Of a DNA stretch of 21,568 bases, positions 7,153 through 15,311 are shown in pieces. Source of the stretch: RGIG3077 sp964490175. Its GTDB lineage: Bacteria; Bacillota; Clostridia; Oscillospirales; Ruminococcaceae. Position numbers and translations under genes: made by a program. Under the pieces are notes generated by a model. It had not been told where the DNA came from, did not search any database, and was given only the letters and a program-made list of their open reading frames with translations. Within the stretch, counting starts at the first letter, position 1. Each line of letters opens with the position of its first letter. The stretch is from the NCBI GenBank assembly GCA_964490175.1, contig CAZBAI010000025.1, forward strand, positions 1 through 21,568, in the 5' to 3' direction.

Positions 7153-8289
7153 TTATTTGCCAATTGCGTTTGCACGTTCGATAAAGCGGCTTTTGATATA
7201 CAGACCGCCCTGTGTCAGCATATCGTCGCTCCAGCCGCTCAAAGCTGTGCAATCGCTCTTAATTGCACAGCAAAGCTCATCTTTATTCGCAAGTGCCCAG
7301 TTCATATAGCTGATATTGCACGAATCGAGCAAATCAAGCCATTCATCGCAATTTTGCAGGTCATATTCTTCATCGCCGCTGGCGGCGCAGCATCCAAATT
7401 CCGAAACAAAAACGGGAATACCGTTGGCATAGCAGGTTTGCACTCTGTCCATAAGCCAGCTGCCGTGCGTTGCCGAATAAAAGTGAAGCGCATACATAAC
7501 ATTCGGGTCATCGAGCATTTTTGATTGCACAAGGTTTATGTCCTGACTCCAATTTGCCGTTCCCGCAATTACAACAGCGTCGTCATCAAGTGAACGAATC
7601 ACACTTAGCACTTCTTCGCAATATGGATAAATAACGTCGTTCCACGTTACAGACTGACCGTTCGGCTCATTGCAGATTTCATATATAATATTCGGATATT
7701 CGGAGTAGTTTGCGGCGATTTTTTCAAAAAATTCCTTCGCTTGCTCTGTATATGCGCTCGGGTCGCCGGGGTTGAGAACGTGCCAGTCAACAATGACATA
7801 CAGACCCAAATCAAGACAGATGTTTATGCCCTTGATCATAAGCTCTTCACTTTTCTCTTTATTCTTCATATAGCACTGGGGGCTGTTGTTTTCATCGACA
7901 TACATTGCAATTCGCACGCAGTTTACTTGCCAAACGTCACGCAGTTCCTTGAAAGATTCTTCGCAAACATAGCTTGAAAACCATGTGATTCCGTGGGTAG
8001 ACATCCCTCTAAGCTGATATGGGTCGCCGTTTTCGTCAACAAGTTGGTTTATGTTTACCGAAAGCTGACCGTGTTCGGCAACGGGTGTATTTTCGGGTGC
8101 GCTGATAAATTCATCGGGAAAATCAAGCTCGGCGGCGTTATCGCTGTTTGCCGATTGAGAGCCGCTTTCCGGCGATGATGGGCTTGAATTGTTTGTTGAT
8201 TGTGATTGCGCTGAGCCGTTTGCGCAAGCGCCAAGCGAAAAAAGCATGGCGGCGGCGCAAAGCACGGAAATAATTTTTTTTGCCTGCAT
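7153..8289 (-). CDS. GH5 endoglucanase-type lipoprotein
   Basis: This 378-residue secreted glycoside hydrolase family 5 protein has a lipoprotein signal with lipobox LGAC (Cys22), then a Ser/Asn/Gln-rich linker to about residue 60, then the catalytic barrel. Diagnostic motifs are RGMSTHG (94-100), VRIAMYV, IVDWHVL (166-172), the acid/base Glu208 in NEP, His269 and Tyr271 in ALHFYSATHG, the nucleophile Glu297 in SEFG, and the NWALANKDE loop near residue 335. The pattern fits subfamily GH5_2, mostly endo-beta-1,4-glucanases. There is no carbohydrate-binding module, so it is probably held at the outer membrane face to trim soluble or swollen glucans. The ATG at 8289 follows AAGGAG, which overlaps the stop of the upstream GNAT gene. 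Last gene of a four-gene operon. Confidence 0.93.
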   Translation of the reverse strand: MQAKKIISVLCAAAMLFSLGACANGSAQSQSTNNSSPSSPESGSQSANSDNAAELDFPDEFISAPENTPVAEHGQLSVNINQLVDENGDPYQLRGMSTHGITWFSSYVCEESFKELRDVWQVNCVRIAMYVDENNSPQCYMKNKEKSEELMIKGINICLDLGLYVIVDWHVLNPGDPSAYTEQAKEFFEKIAANYSEYPNIIYEICNEPNGQSVTWNDVIYPYCEEVLSVIRSLDDDAVVIAGTANWSQDINLVQSKMLDDPNVMYALHFYSATHGSWLMDRVQTCYANGIPVFVSEFGCCAASGDEEYDLQNCDEWLDLLDSCNISYMNWALANKDELCCAIKSDCTALSGWSDDMLTQGGLYIKSRFIERANAIGK

Positions 8290-8300
8290 AAAATTTCTCC

Positions 8301-9104
8301 TTAATATTCTCTGTAATCCGCAAAGCCTTTGGGTAAATCGGTTTCGGCTTCGTTTTTTATGATTATGTAGTCGTCGCACACACAGTTAAATCCGATTTCT
8401 TCGTAAAAGCTTTTTCTTTCTTCATAGGCAAAAAGATAACCGGTTTTGCCTTTATCTTCGAGAATGCGTGCAATATAATACAAGAGTTTTCTTGCACCGC
8501 CGTTGCCTCGGTGTTCTTTCAACGTTGCGATTTGTCCGATAAAGGCAAAGGCCTCATCTTCAAAAATAACGGTTGCCGTTGTGGATTTTTCAAAAAGATA
8601 CAGCGTTGTAAGATTTCGCCTGCGGCGGTGCGAGGTGTCGGTCAGCCACAGTCCGTAGTCGGGCGTGTCGTCAAAGCTTTCTTTCAATATTTCGTATACC
8701 TTATCGAGATTAGGCTTTTTTTCAACGCAAAGATCGGCTGCCATAAAGCTTTTATCCGAAACCATTTTAAACAAAAACCTTTGCCTTGTGCTGTATTGAC
8801 TGCCGATTTTTAAATTTGCCGAAATGAAAAACGGCGCTTCAATTCGTTCGGGCGAATGCATAAGGATAAAAGTGCTCAATTCATCGCAAAATTCGGCGTC
8901 AGGCTCTTTAGTCGCCCAAATGGTCATGGTTGCGTTAAAAATCATTACAATACCGAAACACTCATCGGTAGAGCAGCCGTAAAAACTGCAAAAATCATAT
9001 TCCGTTCCATAGGCGGCGTAATAAGTATAAATCCGCTTGCCCCAATAGCTTGTACGCATTCCGAAAGCGGATATACAGTCGCCCGAATGCAATCGGCGAA
9101 TCAT
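8301..9104 (-). CDS. GNAT-family N-acetyltransferase
   Basis: The C-terminal third of this 267-residue protein holds a GNAT core: FAFIGQIATLKEHRGNGGARKLL contains the acetyl-CoA loop R-G-N-G-G-A (about residues 203-208), followed by FAYEERKSFYEEIGF, the usual 'FYEKxGF' end. The N-terminal 150 residues match nothing I recognise and may be a degenerate second GNAT lobe. The ATG at 9104 overlaps the TGA of the upstream M42 gene and follows AAGGGCAG, so the two are coupled. The acetyl acceptor is unknown. Sitting between peptidases and a glucanase, it could modify a peptide or amino sugar product, but there is no direct evidence. Confidence 0.8.
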   Translation of the reverse strand: MIRRLHSGDCISAFGMRTSYWGKRIYTYYAAYGTEYDFCSFYGCSTDECFGIVMIFNATMTIWATKEPDAEFCDELSTFILMHSPERIEAPFFISANLKIGSQYSTRQRFLFKMVSDKSFMAADLCVEKKPNLDKVYEILKESFDDTPDYGLWLTDTSHRRRRNLTTLYLFEKSTTATVIFEDEAFAFIGQIATLKEHRGNGGARKLLYYIARILEDKGKTGYLFAYEERKSFYEEIGFNCVCDDYIIIKNEAETDLPKGFADYREY

Positions 9105-10126
9105 ACGCAATCTGCCCTTCTGCTTGCAAATTCGGAAAGAATTGTATCGCAAAGCGAATATACCGACATGATATCTTCTTTGGCGGCAACGCAAACGGCA
9201 GAGTGAAGATAACGGCAGGGAACGGATATTGCAAGGCATTTAACGCCGGCGCCTGTTTTGTGGATTGTGCCGCTGTCGTTTCCGCCGGCAACCTTTGTTT
9301 TAATTTGGCATTTTATATTGTGTGCGGCGGCAAGCTTTAAGGCAAGGTTGTACAATTGCCTGTCATATACGGTCGATCTGTCCATAAAGCCGATAACAGC
9401 GCCGTTTTTTACAAGGCAAACCCTGTCGCTTCCGCTTGAAGCTGGAATATCCGCAGCGGTTGTAGCTTCGAGAACAATGGCGATTTCAGGCGAAAGAGCA
9501 AATGCGGCAGGTCCGGCTCCTCGTGCACCGACTTCCTCCTGAACCGTGAAAGCGAAAGAAAATGCAAATTCGCTGTTTTCAATCAATTTCAAAAGTACAG
9601 CACAGCCTGCCCTGTCATCAATCGCTTTGCCGATAAGCATATCACTGCCAAAGTTGGTGCAATCGCTGTCGAAATATGCACAATCGCCCAAATTTACAAG
9701 CTTTTGTGCGGCGTTATCACTGTCACAGCCGATGTCTATATACAGCGAATCGGTGCAAACTTTTGCTTTTTTTTCGTCATCCGACATATTGTGCACAGCC
9801 TTTGCGCCGATTACACCGCAAACGCCGTTTATGCGCACGCACTTGCCGATAAGCGCTTCTCCGTTGATTCCGCCGACGCATTCAAATTGCAGTGTGCCGT
9901 CGCCGTTAATTGAGGTTATCATCATTGCAACTTCGTCCATATGTGCACAGAGCATAATATTTTTTGAAAGTGCCTTGCCGTTTTTGTGCCCGATAATGTT
10001 GCCGATGGCATCGACTTTGCATTCAACATTCATTTTATCAAGTTTGTTTAACAAAAAATTGCGCACGGCCGTTTCACAGCCGGAAGTGCCGTCAATCGCA
10101 CAGAGCTGTTTTGTCAATTCAATCAT
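9101..10126 (-). CDS. M42 family metallo-aminopeptidase (second copy)
   Basis: This 341-residue cytoplasmic dinuclear-metal peptidase belongs to the FrvX/tetrahedral (TET) aminopeptidase family. Metal and catalytic residues are all present: AHMD (His62), IDDRAG (Asp170), QEEVGARG (Glu197 base, Glu198), Glu220 in LEAT, and His308 in RYLH. GGNDSG (281-286) is another family block. TET peptidases form hollow 12-mers that trim peptides from the N-terminus. It follows the other M42 gene by 23 nt and overlaps the GNAT gene by 4 nt. GAGAGGAAAA precedes its ATG. Some relatives were once labelled endoglucanase M; the motifs support peptidase. Confidence 0.92.
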   Translation of the reverse strand: MIELTKQLCAIDGTSGCETAVRNFLLNKLDKMNVECKVDAIGNIIGHKNGKALSKNIMLCAHMDEVAMMITSINGDGTLQFECVGGINGEALIGKCVRINGVCGVIGAKAVHNMSDDEKKAKVCTDSLYIDIGCDSDNAAQKLVNLGDCAYFDSDCTNFGSDMLIGKAIDDRAGCAVLLKLIENSEFAFSFAFTVQEEVGARGAGPAAFALSPEIAIVLEATTAADIPASSGSDRVCLVKNGAVIGFMDRSTVYDRQLYNLALKLAAAHNIKCQIKTKVAGGNDSGTIHKTGAGVKCLAISVPCRYLHSAVCVAAKEDIMSVYSLCDTILSEFASRRADCV

Positions 10127-10149
10127 TATATATGTTTTCCTCTCAAAAA

Positions 10150-11160
10150 TTATTGCTTAGACAGTCGCTTTACAAATTCGCAAATAAGCTTTGCCGTATT
10201 TTCGATATCTTCAAGCGCACAAATCTCGGTCGGCGTGTGCATATATTTAAGCGGAATTGAAACAAGCGCCGTTTTTATCCCCGATTTTGTCACGCTGTAT
10301 GCATCGGCATTGGTTGATGTGAGCGATGACATAACCTCAAGCTGATAGGGGAGTGAGTGCGATTTTGCTACATCGATACAAATTTTTGCGCATTCGCCGT
10401 CAAGCACGGGGCTAAGACCTATCATAGGGCCTTTTCCCATTTCGCCGCATTTGGATTTGTCCTCGCCGAGAGTATACGCAAAGCTGACATCAAGGCATAT
10501 GGCATAGTCATAATCCTCTGAAAAAGCGGCGGTTTTCGCACCACGGCAGCCGATTTCTTCCTGAGTTGAAAAAACAGCGGTTACTCTGACGTTTTCGCTT
10601 TTTAAATTATCAAGCGCCGATATCAAAGCGCAGCAGCCCGCACGGTTATCAAGAAAAGCGCCCGAAACACGCAAATTGTCAAGCCTGCGCAACGGCGAAT
10701 CGAACACAACGGCGTCACCCGGTTTTACACGTGCTTTCAGCAGATTTTTATCAAGCCCTGTATCGATATACATTTGCTCAATTTCGCACATCTGTGCCGA
10801 ATCGGCGGAAAGGTGCGGCGGCGTTGAGCAAAAAACTCCGTTAATTTCACCGCTTTCCGTGCAGATTATCACCTTTTGCGAGGGCACAAGTCTTTTGTCG
10901 ATTCCGCCGGCTTTGGCAACTTGCAAAAAACCGTCGTCGGTAATCGAAATCACCCTAAAACCTATGCTGTCGATATGCGCATCGATAAGAATGTGCGGCA
11001 CGGATTTGTCACCCTTGCCGACTTTTGCGAAAATTCCGTTTGGAGCGCTTGTGATTTTCGCAAATTCAAGGTGCTTTTGCAAAGCGTCGCAGGCGATTGA
11101 TTCATCACCCGAAACCGCCTTGATTTCAGTTAAGCTTTTCAGCAAATCAAAAGTATTCAT
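10150..11160 (-). CDS. M42 family metallo-aminopeptidase (first copy)
   Basis: This 336-residue paralogue of the next gene keeps the same ligands at the same places: AHID (His62), LDNRAG (Asp171), TQEEIGCRGA (Glu201, Glu202), Asp224 in CLDV, and His308 in KYMH. The sixth ligand is Asp here and Glu in the neighbour, and the AHMDE and GGNDSG blocks read AHIDS and TSTNAD, so the two probably differ in residue preference. Paired M42 subunits can form mixed TET particles; that is inference. The ATG at 11160 follows GGAGGAAAAT; an upstream in-frame ATG 24 nt earlier lacks such a site. First gene of the operon. Confidence 0.9.
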   Translation of the reverse strand: MNTFDLLKSLTEIKAVSGDESIACDALQKHLEFAKITSAPNGIFAKVGKGDKSVPHILIDAHIDSIGFRVISITDDGFLQVAKAGGIDKRLVPSQKVIICTESGEINGVFCSTPPHLSADSAQMCEIEQMYIDTGLDKNLLKARVKPGDAVVFDSPLRRLDNLRVSGAFLDNRAGCCALISALDNLKSENVRVTAVFSTQEEIGCRGAKTAAFSEDYDYAICLDVSFAYTLGEDKSKCGEMGKGPMIGLSPVLDGECAKICIDVAKSHSLPYQLEVMSSLTSTNADAYSVTKSGIKTALVSIPLKYMHTPTEICALEDIENTAKLICEFVKRLSKQ

Positions 11161-11188
11161 ATTTTCCTCCGCAATATATTCCAAGATT

Positions 11189-11217
11189 ATTTTAACCTAT
11201 TACATAAAAAAAATCAA
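11189..11217 (-). promoter_or_regulatory. Promoter of the M42-M42-GNAT-GH5 operon
   Basis: On the minus strand TTGATT (11212-11217) and TAAAAT (11189-11194) are 17 nt apart, giving a start near 11182 and a leader of about 20 nt. No other promoter is evident upstream of the GH5 gene, so the glucanase is probably expressed from here. Confidence 0.7.
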
Positions 11218-11234
11218 GTGTATAATTTAACGTA

Positions 11235-11277
11235 AACAAAAAGCGTGATAAGGTTTGGCTTAATCACGCTTTTTGTT
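11235..11277 (-). terminator. Terminator of the surface-protein gene
   Basis: A 15-bp stem, AACAAAAAGCGTGAT (11235-11249) with ATCACGCTTTTTGTT (11263-11277), has a short loop region that can extend with TAAG/CTTA-type pairs. The stem itself ends in the U-rich stretch on the minus strand. It lies 43 nt past the surface-protein stop and before the M42 operon promoter. Confidence 0.88.
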
Positions 11278-11319
11278 AAATTTTACGCTTGTTGAAATTT
11301 TAATTTAATGTTTTGTATT

Positions 11320-12984
11320 TTACTTTTCCGCACGCTTTTTGTCACGGCAGCACGTGCCTGTAACGGCAAGTGCGCTAAAGCTTAAAGCAAACAGCGCAAT
11401 GCATACGGGCAGATTGCTTTTTTCACCTGTTTTCGGTGAAGAATCGGCAGGCGTGGTGGTTGTGGTAGTCGTGGCAGATGCCGTAGTTGTCGTGGTAACG
11501 GCAGTTTCGTCAATAATATTAACGGTTTTCGTTACGGGAATGGCGTATCCGTTTGGCAATGTAAGATATACAACTACATCAAACGAATCGGAATTATCTT
11601 TATCTTTTTCGGTAAATACAGCACCTTTCAAAATGTTGCCGTCAATTTCAAAAACAATAATATCATCGATTGATTTGCCGAAATCCGCATCGGCATAAAC
11701 TTGCTCGAATCCGCTCGGTATTTCAAAGCTGAAAATATAGTTTTCATTGCGCTTAACCGAATCATCGCCGATAATTTCGCTGTCTATTTGGGGAATTTCA
11801 TATTTTTCTTTGGTGTTGCCGCAATTTATGCATTCTTGCCAATAGTATGCGTCATCGTTTTGCCAAGAGTAAACATGGTCATCATTTACACGGAAAGCGT
11901 CGGAATACGTAGTGTTGCCGCTTGTGTCGGTGGCAACGACTGTGCCGAAGCCCGAGCCTGCTTTAATGGTATACAAGCCGTTTTCATCGGGCGTTAAAAC
12001 TTTATCGCCGAACATGACCTGCGCAACCTTAACATTGTCAGTGACTGAAAATGTTACATCGCCGCAATAGGTTTTGTCAGCCTCAAGCCCTGTGATTACA
12101 GGCGAAACAGAATCAATTCCGTAAATCGTCATTTCATACGGTGCTGCTTCCGGAAAAGAATAAACTTTTGAAAAATCAACCTCTTGCGTGCATTCTTCGT
12201 CATAGTACCATTTGTCTATCGAAACCGAAGCGTGTGAAAGATCGGGTTTTTTTATAGTTGCTAAATAAGAACTGGTGTCATCGTCCCATTTGATATCTGC
12301 GGTGTATATTGCGCAAATTTCACCGTTGATTGTGTAATTTGCGGCAGTTATAATTTGCTCATAATGATATTTAATATCAAAATCGCCGTAGAAAAAGGTG
12401 CCATACGGATACACATATCCGTCACCTGATATATCACCGTAAATTACGGAATTACTTATAGTAGTGTAGCCATCTACCGGTGGAAAATATATATCGCCGT
12501 ATACAGTGCTGCCATATATATCAATATCACCCGTAATATCACCGTAAACAATGCAATTATCCAAATTTACATTGTCTGCCGTACTCGATATATTGCCGTT
12601 GAATGTGCCGTCATAAACATTAAAAATTATCGTACCATTTGATGACTTATTATCCGGGTTAATAATCAAATCGGCGTCCAAAGTGCCGTTTACGTAAAAT
12701 TCCGTGGCTGAAACCAAAACCTCGTCGCCGTCTAAAGTAAAGCCGTTCATGTTAAGGGTTTTGAACGTACTTCCTGCGATTACATACGGAAACTCCAAAG
12801 GCTCGGTCAGGGTGATGTCAGCCCCAAGAGTGATTTCGACAACGTTATTTGCAATAAGCTCACGCAGTTGCGCTTCGTTGTAGGCGATATTTTCAGCCGC
12901 CGCAGTGTTAAAGCTTGCAAAGCTCGGCAAAACCGCACTTGCAGTCATCATGGCGGTCAAAATCGACAAAATTTTCTTTTTCAT
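11320..12984 (-). CDS. Surface protein with beta-helix-like repeats and SPKTG sorting signal
   Basis: This 554-residue exported protein has a signal peptide (residues 1 to about 30, ending TAAAE). A region of about 35-215 is rich in D, N, G, T and I with short repeats of the form VYGDI(T/S)GD, typical of right-handed beta-helix or polymer-forming surface folds. An Ig-like segment follows (about 295-370, DNVKVAQVMFGD, VVATDTSGN). Next come a HVYSW...WQECINCG element that resembles a recurrent zinc-ribbon-like clostridial surface domain but lacks its final His, another beta domain, a Thr tract (about 495-513), SPKTGE (516-521), a hydrophobic span and the basic tail RDKKRAEK. SPKTG stands where LPxTG would be, so anchoring by a sortase is likely. 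Function is unknown. Confidence 0.85.
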   Translation of the reverse strand: MKKKILSILTAMMTASAVLPSFASFNTAAAENIAYNEAQLRELIANNVVEITLGADITLTEPLEFPYVIAGSTFKTLNMNGFTLDGDEVLVSATEFYVNGTLDADLIINPDNKSSNGTIIFNVYDGTFNGNISSTADNVNLDNCIVYGDITGDIDIYGSTVYGDIYFPPVDGYTTISNSVIYGDISGDGYVYPYGTFFYGDFDIKYHYEQIITAANYTINGEICAIYTADIKWDDDTSSYLATIKKPDLSHASVSIDKWYYDEECTQEVDFSKVYSFPEAAPYEMTIYGIDSVSPVITGLEADKTYCGDVTFSVTDNVKVAQVMFGDKVLTPDENGLYTIKAGSGFGTVVATDTSGNTTYSDAFRVNDDHVYSWQNDDAYYWQECINCGNTKEKYEIPQIDSEIIGDDSVKRNENYIFSFEIPSGFEQVYADADFGKSIDDIIVFEIDGNILKGAVFTEKDKDNSDSFDVVVYLTLPNGYAIPVTKTVNIIDETAVTTTTTASATTTTTTTPADSSPKTGEKSNLPVCIALFALSFSALAVTGTCCRDKKRAEK

Positions 12985-13068
12985 AAAATTAGCCCTTTCA
13001 AAAATATTTTTGTGTATACTTCAAAAGATTGAATTTGCACTGTGTATTTTAAACATTAACTTAAGATT

Positions 13069-13097
13069 ATTATACCAGCCAAATAGGGCTGTGTCAA
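13069..13097 (-). promoter_or_regulatory. Promoter of the surface-protein gene
   Basis: On the minus strand TTGACA (13092-13097) and TATAAT (13069-13074) are separated by 17 nt, a perfect consensus. The start would be near 13062 with a leader of about 78 nt, then GAAAGGGC before the ATG. Confidence 0.92.
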
Positions 13098-13116
13098 TAG
13101 CTTTGAAGTAATTTTG

Positions 13117-13130
13117 TCACATTTTTGTGA
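13117..13130. repeat. Palindrome between divergent promoters
   Basis: TCACA-TTTT-TGTGA is a perfect 5+5 inverted repeat between the divergent surface-protein and GH127 promoters. It could be an operator serving both genes. Its half-site order is the reverse of the CRP site TGTGA-N6-TCACA. No regulator gene lies nearby. Confidence 0.35.
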
Positions 13131-13178
13131 TGCGTTTCGGCACTTGATATCGACAAAAAAGGAATAACAAAATTTTGC

Positions 13179-13207
13179 TTGACGGTTTTGGTTTAATTTT
13201 GTATAAT
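13179..13207 (+). promoter_or_regulatory. Promoter of the GH127 gene
   Basis: TTGACG (13179-13184) and TATAAT (13202-13207) are 17 nt apart. The start is expected near 13214 with a leader of about 30 nt and AAGAAAGG before the ATG. Confidence 0.9.
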
Positions 13208-13244
13208 AACCTTGTGATTTTATGCAAGAAAGGTAAAATTTGTT

Positions 13245-15059
13245 ATGTTAAATAGGGTAGATTTTAAAAATATTCACCTTTTGCAAGGTCTGTTTAAAGA
13301 GCGCAGCGATATTAACCGCAAATATTTAATGCAGCTTAGCAATAATGCGCTTTTGCAGAATTTTTATATTGAAGCCGGTATCGTAATGCCTGCGCTTCAA
13401 GCAGTTGAAAACCCTGCCGATGCCGATTTGCACTGGGGCTGGGAAGCGCCGATTTGCCAGCTTAGGGGGCATTTTCTCGGGCATTGGCTTTCTGCGGCTT
13501 CAATGCTTGTTTTAACAACAAATGATATTGAGCTTAAAGCAAAGCTTGATGTGATTGTAAGCGAACTTAAAAGATGCCAAAAAGAAAACGGCGGAAAATG
13601 GATAGGCTCTATTCCCGAAAAATATTTTAAACGTCTTGAAAATAATCAATATGTATGGTCACCGCAATATGTAATGCACAAAACCTTGTTAGGGCTTTTG
13701 CACGCATATATTTATGCTCACAATGCAGTTGCGCTTGATATTTTGGATAACGCCGCCGATTGGTATCTTGACTGGATAGAATGCGCCGAAAAGACAAATC
13801 CCCATGCGATATACAGCGGTGAAGAGGGCGGAATGCTTGAGGTTTGGGCAACGCTGTTTGAAATAACGCATGATGAAAAATATTTAAAGCTAAGCTATGC
13901 CTACTCAAATCCGTCAATCTTCAAAAAGCTCGAAAACGGTGAAGACCCATTGACCGACTGCCATGAAAACGCAAGCATTCCGTGGGCGCACGGCGCTGCA
14001 AAAATGTATGAGGCAACAGGCGATGAAAAATGGCTTGCGCTTGCCGAAAAATTTTGGAATTGTGCCGTAAACGAACGTGAAAGCTATTGCACGGGCGGTC
14101 AGGGCGCAGGGGAGTATTGGGTTGCAAAGGGCGATTTGGGTAAGTTTTTGGGCAAACGCAATCAGGAATTTTGCACGGTTTACAATATGGTGCGCCTTGC
14201 CGATTATCTTTACAAATTTACGGGCAATGCCGTTTATGCGCAATATATTGAAAAAAATCTCTATAACGGCTTTTTGGCACAGCAAAATAAATTCACCGCA
14301 ATGCCGACGTATTTTCTGCCGCTGCAATCGGGCTCACACAAAAAGTGGGGCAGCAAAACGCATGATTTTTGGTGCTGTCACGGCACAATGGTTCAAGCCC
14401 AGACTATATATCCGACGCTGTGCTTTTATGAAAGCGCAAGCGAAAACCGTGTTGTTCTTGCTCAATATATTCCGTGCGAATACAAGCGCAGTGACAACGT
14501 GACTTTAACCGTAAATGCCGATATGAAATATTATAACGACGGCGTTTTCTTCGATGAAAATGACGACAGCAGAAAATCACGCTGGTCGTTTAAAATGCAA
14601 ATTAACGCAAAATCACCCGAAAAATTTACGCTTTCACTGCGTATTCCCGATTGGGTATCAAGCGAAGCGCTGATTTATATAAACGGCGAAAAAGTCGAAA
14701 ATCCCGAAATCGCAAACGGATATTTTGATGTTGAAAAAATCTGGCAAAATGATGTGATAAGCTTGTATTTTCCCGCAAGTCTTACGGTTTTGCCGCTTCC
14801 CGATATGCCCGAAAAAGTGGCAATTGCGCAAGGCTGCGTTGTGCTTGCCGGACTTTGCGATAATGATTGCGGTTTGGTTGTCGAAAACGGCGATATTGAA
14901 AGTGCGCTTTATAACGTCACCGAGCATACTTATGAAACTTTTCCGTGGCAGCAAAGCACATATCGCACGAAAAATCAAAATTGCGATGTCAAATTTATTC
15001 CGCTGTATGACGTCACAGATGAATGCTATACCGTATATTTCACCTTGAAAAACAAATAA
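13245..15059 (+). CDS. GH127 (DUF1680) beta-L-arabinofuranosidase family protein
   Basis: This 604-residue glycoside hydrolase has no signal peptide and is therefore probably cytoplasmic. An (alpha/alpha)6 barrel with HWGWEAPICQLRGHFLGHWLSA (split: HWGWE at 63-67, RGHFLGHWLSA at 74-84) is followed by two beta-sandwich domains. The zinc/thiol site known for this family is complete: Glu308 and Cys310 in QEFCTVYN and the Cys377-Cys378 pair in FWCCHGT, one of which acts as nucleophile. Glu290 in AGEYW is a plausible acid/base. Family members remove beta-L-arabinofuranose from plant glycoproteins or related pectic sugars, but GH127 is functionally mixed. Monocistronic from its own promoter; no clear terminator directly after it. 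Confidence 0.93.
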   Translation: MLNRVDFKNIHLLQGLFKERSDINRKYLMQLSNNALLQNFYIEAGIVMPALQAVENPADADLHWGWEAPICQLRGHFLGHWLSAASMLVLTTNDIELKAKLDVIVSELKRCQKENGGKWIGSIPEKYFKRLENNQYVWSPQYVMHKTLLGLLHAYIYAHNAVALDILDNAADWYLDWIECAEKTNPHAIYSGEEGGMLEVWATLFEITHDEKYLKLSYAYSNPSIFKKLENGEDPLTDCHENASIPWAHGAAKMYEATGDEKWLALAEKFWNCAVNERESYCTGGQGAGEYWVAKGDLGKFLGKRNQEFCTVYNMVRLADYLYKFTGNAVYAQYIEKNLYNGFLAQQNKFTAMPTYFLPLQSGSHKKWGSKTHDFWCCHGTMVQAQTIYPTLCFYESASENRVVLAQYIPCEYKRSDNVTLTVNADMKYYNDGVFFDENDDSRKSRWSFKMQINAKSPEKFTLSLRIPDWVSSEALIYINGEKVENPEIANGYFDVEKIWQNDVISLYFPASLTVLPLPDMPEKVAIAQGCVVLAGLCDNDCGLVVENGDIESALYNVTEHTYETFPWQQSTYRTKNQNCDVKFIPLYDVTDECYTVYFTLKNK

Positions 15060-15154
15060 GTTTTTTCTTTAATCTTTCTTGCCTTTAAAAATATATATTG
15101 TGCAAAAATCGGGCATATTTAATTTGACGGTGTTTCGATTTTGTATGTCAATAT

Positions 15155-15183
15155 TTGACACAATAGCGAGTTTATGGTAAAAT
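15155..15183 (+). promoter_or_regulatory. Promoter P1 of the membrane-protein gene
   Basis: TTGACA (15155-15160) and TAAAAT (15178-15183) are separated by 17 nt. Its -10 lies inside the left arm of a perfect 12-bp inverted repeat (15178-15204). Confidence 0.8.
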
Positions 15184-15204
15184 AAACGCAAAGCGTTTAT
15201 TTTA
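15178..15204. repeat. 12-bp inverted repeat over promoter P1
   Basis: TAAAATAAACGC (15178-15189) and GCGTTTATTTTA (15193-15204) are perfectly complementary around AAA. The left arm contains the P1 -10 and the right arm covers the expected start. This placement suits a repressor operator. It could also be a weak terminator for GH127, 119 nt downstream of its stop. Confidence 0.55.
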
Positions 15205-15242
15205 CATTTATCCATATGCCTTGCACATTCGCAAATCGGCAG

Positions 15243-15274
15243 ATTGTACCATACCCTTACGGTTATGGTACAAT
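15243..15274 (+). promoter_or_regulatory. 11-bp inverted repeat with extended -10 (P2)
   Basis: ATTGTACCATA (15243-15253) and TATGGTACAAT (15264-15274) form a perfect 11-bp inverted repeat with a 10-nt spacer. The right arm contains TGGTACAAT, an extended -10 promoter element, with a poor -35. Starting near 15281 it would leave a 30-nt leader. It is either a second promoter under an operator or a regulatory hairpin in the transcript from P1. Confidence 0.5.
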
Positions 15275-15311
15275 AGCCGTATATTATTGACAGTATTTTT
15301 TTGAGGTGGAT

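Noticed and set aside
9546..10160. Long plus-strand open frame of 204 codons opposite the M42 gene
   Set aside because: It is antisense to a clear M42 peptidase with all metal ligands and lacks a ribosome site; its composition is what a shadow frame of such a gene gives.
9101..11160. M42 genes as endoglucanase M (cellulases)
   Set aside because: Metal ligands and catalytic Glu pairs are those of dinuclear aminopeptidases; the endoglucanase label for this family is an old misassignment.
13117..13130. CRP/FNR-like site
   Set aside because: The half-sites are in reversed order (TCACA first) with a 4-nt gap; CRP sites read TGTGA-N6-TCACA. Kept only as an unassigned palindrome.
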